Assembly (NCBI GenBank): GCA_963576475.1
Contig: OY754974.1
Location: 11,986,904 to 12,050,903 of the forward strand
From: Molanna angustata
Lineage: Eukaryota > Arthropoda > Insecta > Trichoptera > Molannidae
Direction: 5' to 3'
DNA length: 64,000 nt
In this document: positions 56,930-64,000 of the stretch, in pieces
Layout of the letters: each line of letters opens with the position of its first letter
Position numbering within the stretch: the stretch's first letter is position 1
The notes under the pieces: model-generated
Seen by the model: only the letters and a program-made list of their open reading frames with translations
What the model was told of the DNA's origin: nothing
The model's database searches: none
Made by a program: the position numbers and the translations under genes

Positions 56930-57585
56930 GAATGAAACTATTATATACTCAACTAAAAAAAACTATTATGTTATTTTAGTTAAAAACATAACTTTTATTA
57001 AAATCAATATTATTATGCAAAACACCCTATACTTTCAAGTCTGAAGCGGTACTGATTTAAGTATGTGTGTGCGATCGGCCAATGGCGCTAGTACTAATAA
57101 AATCTCAATGTATATGTACACTTCGATATCATTGACATGCATTAACACTTCTACCAAGGTTTATTAAAGTTTCGAATGGGATGTACTTACATATTTTATG
57201 ATAACCCCCAGGTGAAACCCAAGGAAAAATCACATTTTATGATAACCCCCAGATGAAACCCAAATCCATTTTATAAGAATCACATGTGAAAAAAAGAGGG
57301 AGGGGGATGAACGAAAGAGGCCAAAAAATGCAAAAAACAAAAGAAGGCAAAAAAACAAAAAAAGGCAAAAAACAAAAGAAGGAAAAAAAACAAAAGAAGG
57401 GCCCAACGACAAATCTTTCTGTAACACTTTCGATGACGATTTATAAAAACAGCTGACTCGTTCTTAATACTAACATTAAATCATTTTCCATTGTCCAATC
57501 TTTCTGAGTTTTATGTACACACCTGCTTCCAATTAAATTATCTTCAATCTAATTTCAAATCACTTCCCAAAGTCTATTATTTGAG
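56930..57585. other. No recognised gene; A-rich AAAAACAAAAGAAGG repeats at 57290-57400
   Basis: Short direct repeat TTTTATGATAACCCCCAG.TGAAACCCAA at 57195 and 57236. The 65-codon Phe-rich minus frame is caused by the A-rich run. Confidence 0.45.
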
Positions 57586-57589
57586 ACAA

Positions 57590-57785
57590 AAGAGACGGAA
57601 AGGACTGAAGGGAGGGACTTAAGGGACAGAGGGGATTGATTTTTAAAAACTTATTTATATATGTTCATTTTTATTCATTTATCATATAAAATATGCAGTT
57701 CAAAAGTTACCAAAAATATGTCTTGATGAGTTTGCTTATTGCTTCACATTTACCTTCTCGGGCAACGCCGGGTATAAATAAATAG
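57590..57785 (+). mobile_element. Helitron-like 3' end relic
   Basis: GAAAGGACTGAAGGGAGGGA resembles the minisatellite in the Helitron-like segment at 23755-23945, and CTTCTCGGGCAACGCCGGGT followed by ATAAATAAATAGT resembles its 3' end (GGCCAACGGCGGGACATAAA..CTAGT). CTAGT itself is mutated to ATAGT. Confidence 0.45.
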
Positions 57786-57796
57786 TAATAATAATA

Positions 57797-58155
57797 AATT
57801 ATATTTTTATTGACAAACTTTTTAACATCTCAATAGAGACGAAGTTGGGATATTATAGAAGAACCAGGAACTCAAGGAACCTACAGGGCTTACGAACTGT
57901 CATCGGCTGGTTTATGTGATCACTTTATGCGTTTGCGCAACGTTCACCAATTATGCCTTCTTATTGAGTTCCCTTATAAATGCAATTTTTGAAAGTTCCC
58001 TTATAAATGCTATATAAGTATTTGAATAATGTGTATCAATTCACATGAGAATAAGACATCTATAAAGTAACGAAGATGTTAATAAGTTTGCCAAGAAAAA
58101 TATCATTTAACTCCCGACAGGTAAAATATCCAATGTTTGCGTATATGCAATTAAA
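57797..58155 (-). repeat. Rep-1 interspersed element, inverted copy
   Basis: Plus strand shows TTGACAAACTTTTTAACATC, TCAATAGAGACGAAGTTGGG, AGAAGAACCAGGAACTCAAG, ACAGGGCTTACGAACTGTCA, GATCACTTTATGCGTTTGCG, AACGTTCACCAATTATGCC, then jumps to AACTCCCGACAGGTAAAATA and CCAATGTTTGCGTATATGCA, the terminal words of the other end. So it has both ends with the middle deleted. Confidence 0.75.
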
Positions 58156-58159
58156 AAAT

Positions 58160-58530
58160 ATTTGAATAAATTCTTGTTTCCAACAGTAGGTTCCTACCAA
58201 CTACCAACATGTCCGGAGTTTTATCAAGATCAAAAAAAAAATTTGCAGTTTTTTCAACCAAAAAACATACAACATCAACTTTGAACTTCTCAGCACCCCA
58301 ACAAGAATTTTTCACGGAAAAAAATCATTAATTTGTAAGACGTACTAGAATTAAATATATGGCGATGTGGACAAATCTTTTGACATCTGTATTACGCATC
58401 TAGAGAAAAAAAACTACACTGAAACGTCGTTTCATTTTCAGTGTGAAATGTTCCACAGATATTCGAACACTTAAATTAGAAAAATCACATTGAAAATAAA
58501 ATGCAGTCTACTATAATATACAACACACAC
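58160..58530. other. No recognised gene
   Basis: AT-rich; includes a hairpin GAAACG.CGTTTCA around 58420 (ACTGAAACGTCGTTTCATTTTCAGT). Confidence 0.4.
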
Positions 58531-58534
58531 ACAC

Positions 58535-59308
58535 AATAATAATAATCAGTGGCACTACAACCCATCGTGGGTCCTGGCCTCCTCCAGAAGCTCCCTCCAC
58601 CCCTCCCTGACCATCGCTTCCTGCCGCCAATTTACAATGCCCATCGTCTGAAAGTCCCTCTCTGCTCCATCTAACCATCTCAGTTTTGGCCAACCAACGC
58701 TTCTTCTGCCCATTGGTCTTGTAGCGAATATCCTTTTTAGTGGACAGGTTTCGTCCATTCTCGCTACGTGACCCAGCCATCGGAGCCGGCATATTTTGAT
58801 GTACCGGGTGACGTGTACATCAGAGTACAACTGGTACAGTTCGTGGTTGTACCTGATACGCCAGGCTCCATTTTCGCATACGGGGCCATAAATGCGTCTC
58901 AATATTTTTCTTTCAAAGGTGTTTAACCTTGTTTCATCGGCCTTTGTTAGGGTCCACGTTTCAGCAGCATATGTTAAGACTGGTCGTATGAGAGTCTTGT
59001 ACAGTTGGACTTTTGTTCTCTTTGGTATAGTAATACCAGACTTTAATTGGTTTTGCAATCCAAAATAACATTTGTCTGCTGCTGTTACTCTTCTTTTTAT
59101 TTCATCCCCAACTTCATTGTTGTTGGTTATTAGTGAGCCAAGATAGGTAAACTTGTCCACCGCTTCGAAACTATAGTTTCCAACATCAAAGGGCACCAGA
59201 GGTGGGCTCGTAATCAATGGGTTGGACAGTAAATATTTTGTCTTTTGTTCGTTAATAATCAGTCAATCAGTCCAACCTCCCTTGCAGCTCTTTCAAGGCC
59301 AATGAAAC

Positions 59309-59312
<4 letters not shown>
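58535..59312 (-). mobile_element. LINE C-terminal half fragment, well preserved
   Basis: Minus frame 59217-58555 (220 codons) reads FDVGNYSFEAVDKFTYLGSL, ITNNNEVGDEIKRRVTAADK, LYKTLIRPVLTYAAETWTLT, RLNTFERKILRRIYGPVCEN, ICRLRWLGHVARMDE, GRRSVGWPKLRWLDG and WRELLEEARTHDGL, ending in a (TTA)n/(GT)n tail at 58535. Upstream codons (LIINEQKTKYLLSN) continue across one frameshift to the (CA)n at 59311. Same family as 30705-31150. The RT active site is absent. Confidence 0.9.
58555..59217 (-). pseudogene. Truncated LINE RT, post-active-site region, 220 codons
   Basis: Longest RT-tail frame in the window outside the nested LINE. It begins at an internal methionine (MITSPPLVPFD) and lacks the YADD/FADD box, so it cannot be functional, but its integrity suggests a recent insertion. 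Confidence 0.85.

Positions 59313-59347
<35 letters not shown>
59311..59347. repeat. (CA)n microsatellite
   Basis: About 18 CA units exactly at the junction between the LINE on the left (minus) and a LINE 3' end on the right (plus). Confidence 0.95.
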
Positions 59348-59349
<2 letters not shown>

Positions 59350-59351
<2 letters not shown>

Positions 59352-59520
59352 TATAAATACTTTGCGTGAAAATGTTAGAAGCGTGAACAACAGACGAACA
59401 TGTATAAGACGACGCATGAATGTTGACTAGGCAATGCATGTGAGATAAGATAGAAAAATGTGGCGTTCGATTCTCTCTGCCTATCCCGCGAAGATCATGG
59501 CGTGATCGTATGTATGTACA
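59350..59520 (+). mobile_element. LINE 3'-end fragment ('SAYP' family)
   Basis: Reads ENVRSVNNRRTCIRRRMNVD, then after a stop RKMWRSILSAYPAKIMA and a CGTATGTATGTACATA tail. Nearly residue-for-residue like the end of 53072-53542. Confidence 0.8.
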
Positions 59521-59559
59521 TATATAAAGAAAGAAAAATGCGCAGAGAGTGGTATATTG

Positions 59560-59954
<395 letters not shown>

Positions 59955-62325
59955 AAGGTAGCAGAGAATATACAAAAAATAAAAAGATATAAGAAAGGTT
60001 AATTAAATACTAAAGTACATACATTAGGAACCAAAGAATAAATAAATAAAAAAAAACTCAAATAAAATAAAAAAGAGGCAGTGTGAAAATCTTTTCATAG
60101 AAAGTAGTGCCAGCTATTTAAAAATAAACCAGTCACACGAATCATGGATCCCATAAAACAACACACGGTAATGTTTATCTTTGAAAGTTTGTTCCCGGTT
60201 TGGATGCAGCTGAGCAATGGGTTTAAAAAAAAAAGAAGTGTATAAAATGCAAACGTGTTCAACGGGGAAATTGCATTATCTACGGTTAGGGGTGAGAGGA
60301 ACAGGCCAGGGGTGGGAGGGGGGATAAAATACAGACAATAATGCCCCTCATGCATCCCGCACAGAGCAAACTGCCAGGTGAATATAGTCAGGGACTGATC
60401 CAACCATAAACAACTATCACGATAAAATTTTAGAAAAGTCAAGGTTTTGTGTTCGTATCTATAAACAGAATGTCGTTTGCGGAATAAAAAAGTGTAAGCT
60501 GTATTGATACTGTCATTTTAAAATAATGAAAAAATGCATGACCGTTCTTCCATACCGTGAAGCTTTCTGTTTCTGGGGATTGATAATGGCTTCTTGCAGA
60601 ACTCTAAAAGATTACACGAAGATCACAAGAAAATTCCAGAAACCTATAAAACATTGCAGATATTGCAGCTTTGGTGCAAAAAGTAACTGATTGTAAGGAA
60701 AAAGTTGGTTTGCCGTACGCTGAAAGTGAAGATGTAGTCTTGAATTCTAAGAATGAAAGACTAAGGAAATCGAAGGAGTTGTGGCCATCACCAAACTCCC
60801 CACTGCATAAGTTACACATACGACTACGTATGACAAATATTGGGATATATAAATAATGAAAACAATTTGAAATCGTCACGTTGAACTCGTTGCGCAGATC
60901 GTATATTTGTCTTTTTCTTGGTTATCTACTGCCACCACTACCCGCTCTGCATGTGGGGACTGTAATCGGCCCCTTCACAGAATGACAACGAAAAAAATGC
61001 ATTGCACGAAAAGAAGCTCATGGAGCCCTATAGATTAGCAATCTCTAGATTAGCAATGTGAATGGAAGATTCACACTCGTGGACTTCTGAAACATCAGGG
61101 GTCACCAAGATCTCTGTAAAATATTAACCTTCTGGGAATCTAACAATTGTAAGGCGTTTTTCTTGATTGGTATATGTGCAAACCGCCCCCCTCCACGGCG
61201 AAAAGTTCAAAATTTTGGTGGGATCTAAACAATTTCATAATACGCCATACACATAAAAAACAAAAAGTTACTTGTAAAACCTACATATTCTTCACGATTA
61301 TAATAAAGAGTGTCGTAAAATACTGACAAAAAACTTCTTTCTCCTATAATGTCAATGACAAACTTGTGCTGTGCTGCCCAGAACAGATCTTCCTCTCGTC
61401 TTATTCCTATCCCTTTTTTACTCAAAATATCGTAAACCATGGATAATTGAACCTAAAATTTGTTTGCAATGTTCTTTGCGATCAATATCTCTGTAAGCTT
61501 TGTTGAAATTAGATGGGGAAAATATGGCTAGAGTAGGTTATTCGATAAAAATTCGCATAGTCACTCTACCGAGGTTTGACTTAACGTCACCCGAAAAAGC
61601 CGTTGTGATTATTATTCGATTAAATTAATTTGAAAAATTAACTAAAAATTACTTTGAGAAATGCTGACTAACGCGGCGGAAAATTTCGTCTCACCTATAA
61701 AAATAATAACGGGGTTAACATTGTTTAATTAGTCGATAATGTCGTAAAATTTTATGGCGGGAAATTAAATACGAGTTCCTAAAAAACTGTGTTTTACTAT
61801 GTCAAAAGAAAATTGAATAATATTTCAACGAAAACATATTTTGTTTGTTAAAGTTAAGTTAAAAAAAAACTATTATAAAATGTGTGACGATATTACACGA
61901 CGAATAAAAATCATGAAATTTGACGTAAAACGAAATTTGTTAAGTTGAAAACTTGAAATTGCAAACGTCACTATGGATTATTTGTTCTAGAATCAATTGA
62001 TAGGGCTCTTGTCAGCCGAAACAATCGTCCTCTAAAAATAGGATAACTTTTTGTGGAAATAAAACCAGGGAACTTGATTTTAAAACTATAAGAACGGTGT
62101 AATTACTTTTAACCTAAGTGCTAATATTGAGTTGCTATTGATAGTTCAAATTTCAAGAAATTATAAATCATAATATTCAGCTTATAGGCAAAAACGTAGG
62201 TATTTACGATATTTTGTATTATTGTTACGAATATCAAAGACTGCGATGAGAACATCGTCAATCTCTTTTCAGAGTTTAAGAATCTGTTTTCAGAGAGAGA
62301 ATCTGTTGTTAGATTGTTTCAATAT
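59955..62325. other. 2.4 kb without recognised genes
   Basis: Contains the repeat word ATGTGCAAACCGCCCCCCTC (61163) shared with 14720. Frames of 61-115 codons on both strands lack motifs and overlap one another. The minus frame at 61225-61440 (GIGIRREEDLFWAAQHKFVI...) looks less random than most but is too short to judge. Confidence 0.4.
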
Positions 62326-62329
62326 TTTG

Positions 62330-62960
62330 GACAGAAGAGGAAAAGTCGCAGTCACCTACCCCACTCCATAGGGAACGTTATAGAACTAAGTGTTCTGTTC
62401 ATCCCCGGAGCGGCTGCTCGTCGGACGAAACAAGAACTACCACCATGCATATTTCATACCGCTGCCACTAAGAGTCCAACCACACTCGTGAAGGCCCGTG
62501 AATCATAGCAGGGGTTACCCTCCCAGCAGCTCCACGAACAACAGACTGCCACAGGGAGCCTTTGCCACGCCCGTAGTACTTTCAGTTCTTCGATTTCCAC
62601 ACCAGGCGCAGCGTCAGCTGCACCTGTCTCGTCATCAACACGGGTACCGCCGAGTGGGTCGTGCCGACCAATCATCACGGGGGGCTCCTCCACCCCTTAG
62701 TACTCATGTTAGCGAATTTCAGGTACACCACCGGACAGTACTTTCAGTGCTTCGATTTCCATCGCCCGATAATGCAGACTTACTCATCGCCACGTTTGAT
62801 GAGTCACCGCCGAGCGAGGCATTAAGGCGTCTGCCCTGCTCTTCCATAGGTTAGAATTGAAGAGGGCACAGACCTGTTGCCCAGAATCCTAGGGTGGGGC
62901 TGCAGCCACTATCAACTTTACTGGCAAGGCCCCTATGGCCGCAACCTAGCCCCTGAATAT
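62330..62960 (+). repeat. Rep-G GC-rich interspersed repeat, copy 2
   Basis: Begins GTCGCAGTCACCTACCCCAC, shares GGAGCGGCTGCTCGTCGGAC, ACTAAGAGTCCAACCACACT, CTTTCAGTTCTTCGATTTCC and CCCCTTAGTACTCATG with 14210-14545, and has an internal partial duplication (CTTTCAGT.CTTCGATTTCCA at 62578 and 62738; CACCGCCGAG.GAG). Frames on both strands up to 118 codons exist because of the GC content; no domain recognised. Confidence 0.6.
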
Positions 62961-62989
62961 TTTGGACAAAATGATGGATATTTTTGTTT

Positions 62990-63315
62990 AATCTTCTTGT
63001 GCCGCTCTTTACGTTGGTAAGCGGCCGTCACACCAAACTCATCACTATTTTGCCCCAACTTAATGAGCAACGCCGCATCCGGAATTCCGTATCACTGCCT
63101 GACATTTTTACGCCACAATTTTCTTATACGCACCATACCTTGCCTTCCCTCTGTCTTTCCCTTCATAATGAGTTGTAGAAGTCCATATTTATCACCACCA
63201 AAGTATGCGGCTTTGCGTTTATTGACAGTGGTCAGCTACTCTGTTTCTTTCCCCATCATGTTTAAATCTCGTTTATGCTTTTGTGTTGATAGTATTATTG
63301 AGGAGAAGGCATAGG
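62990..63315 (-). mobile_element. LINE 3'-end fragment (AALLI..GQNSDEF family)
   Basis: The minus strand reads LTTVNKRKAAYFGG, DKYGLLQLIMKGKTEGRQGM, VRIRKLWRKNVRQ, then YGIPDAALLIKLGQNSDEFG, VTAAYQRKER. It matches 32095-32410. The two plus-strand frames annotatable here are shadows. Confidence 0.75.
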
Positions 63316-63324
63316 AGGGATCAC

Positions 63325-63505
63325 GTATAAAGAATGGTCTCCCAAAGTCTACAAGGATTTGCACTACATGAAAAACCAGAGAGAATAAGGATACTTAGAA
63401 GACCTCACAAAAAGTGGAAAGACAGCTGGGCATCTTCTATACAAGAGAGAGCAAACTCCAAGCAAACAGCCCTCAAGTAGCCTTCCATCAGTGAAATAAG
63501 AATAA
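63325..63505 (+). mobile_element. LINE 3'-end fragment (RPHKKWKDSW family)
   Basis: Reads RRPHKKWKDSWASSIQERAN, SKQTALK then stop, followed by GAATAAAG. It parallels GRPPKRWKDSWTSKPQEQT... of 29560-29669. Head to head with the LINE end at 62990-63315. Confidence 0.7.
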
Positions 63506-64000
63506 AGTTTTTTTGATCGAAATGGATTACTCTTCAATCCACTGTGTATGTTTGATCATTTAAATGGCAGTAAACTATCCTCTTACTAAGTCAGTATAAG
63601 CTTTTTCATCTCCTTATGATCTTTGAATGCAATTTAATGGGTCTTATTTTTACTGTTGACATTCTTCAAACAACGAGACACTTAAATTAACTCTCCGAAA
63701 TTGAAAGAATTTTGGAAGAAATTAATGATCCTTGTATTTTGTAGGTTGAACTTTGGGGTAACTACATAGAGACCGAAATTCCATAGAATACAGAACGATT
63801 TATAATATTTATGCAAACCCCATTGACGAATTGGGGACGAACCCCATTTTTAAGATACCTTTTTAAGAAATCGTGTCAAAACGCTCAAAAATATATAGCG
63901 CATTTTAACATCGTTTTAAATATTTCTTTTGTCTCTTCACATAAGAATTAATATGGTCAACCCTAGGATTTCTTCCCATGATAATAGAATAAACTTTGAG
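63506..64000. other. No recognised gene
   Basis: AT-rich right edge of the window, no motif. Confidence 0.4.

Noticed and set aside
62314..62854. Overlapping frames on both strands, up to 118 codons
   Set aside because: GC-rich repeat Rep-G; frames on both strands and not preserved in the copy at 14210.

Overview
AT-rich animal DNA, almost certainly from an insect. The mixture of RTE-, jockey/CR1- and R1/I-like LINEs, tRNA-headed SINEs, Helitron-like ends, a Penelope-like element, a tRNA-Lys-primed Gypsy LTR element and frequent short 'GTAGGTACCTAC'-like words fits an insect such as a moth or butterfly or a hemipteran; the order cannot be fixed from the sequence alone. I find no convincing host protein-coding gene, rRNA or functional tRNA gene. 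This is a transposon-dense intergenic or intronic stretch, and nearly every recognisable protein segment is a 5'-truncated or frameshifted piece of a mobile element.

Layout. 0-14.2 kb: a series of foldback/TIR elements (1078-1494 with TAA duplications, 1791-2284, 5171-5724, 6191-6374, 8313-8436, 9553-10213 with TTAA flanks, 13233-14176), LINE 3' ends, a 48-copy 5-bp microsatellite and the first of three related SINEs. 14.2-26 kb: LINE fragments, a deletion-derived foldback of a local repeat family (called here Rep-1) and a Helitron-like segment with internal minisatellites. 26-38.6 kb: SINEs, a four-copy 53-bp tandem array, a complete solo LTR (28320-29194, TG...CA, AGAG duplication) inside a LINE, a long-armed Rep-1 element and a clean hAT-type element (34106-34942, 8-bp duplication GTCATCAC). 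38.6-52.6 kb: the centrepiece. A Penelope-like fragment sits among long (TA)n arrays. One array is split by a Gypsy-type LTR element (40335-52304) with collinear LTRs, a tRNA-Lys primer site, a polypurine tract and only the end of an integrase. Its 3' LTR is itself interrupted by a 3.6-kb LINE with an uninterrupted 979-codon endonuclease/reverse transcriptase frame. 52.6-64 kb: a Helitron/HINE-like composite with a LINE inside it, a broken Tc1/mariner-type transposase, more Rep-1, and LINE 3' ends on both strands.

Relations between elements. The order of events can be read from nesting: Penelope copy and TA array, then Gypsy element, then LINE; LINE, then LTR element later reduced to a solo LTR; HINE-like element, then LINE; LINE tail, then small foldback. 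The SINEs end in a tail resembling the 3' end of a local LINE family, which suggests they borrowed its replication machinery. The Gypsy copy keeps its cis signals but has lost gag, protease, RT and RNase H, so it would have depended on proteins supplied in trans. Names such as Rep-1, Rep-G and Rep-H are local labels for repeats I could align by eye within this window; no database was searched.
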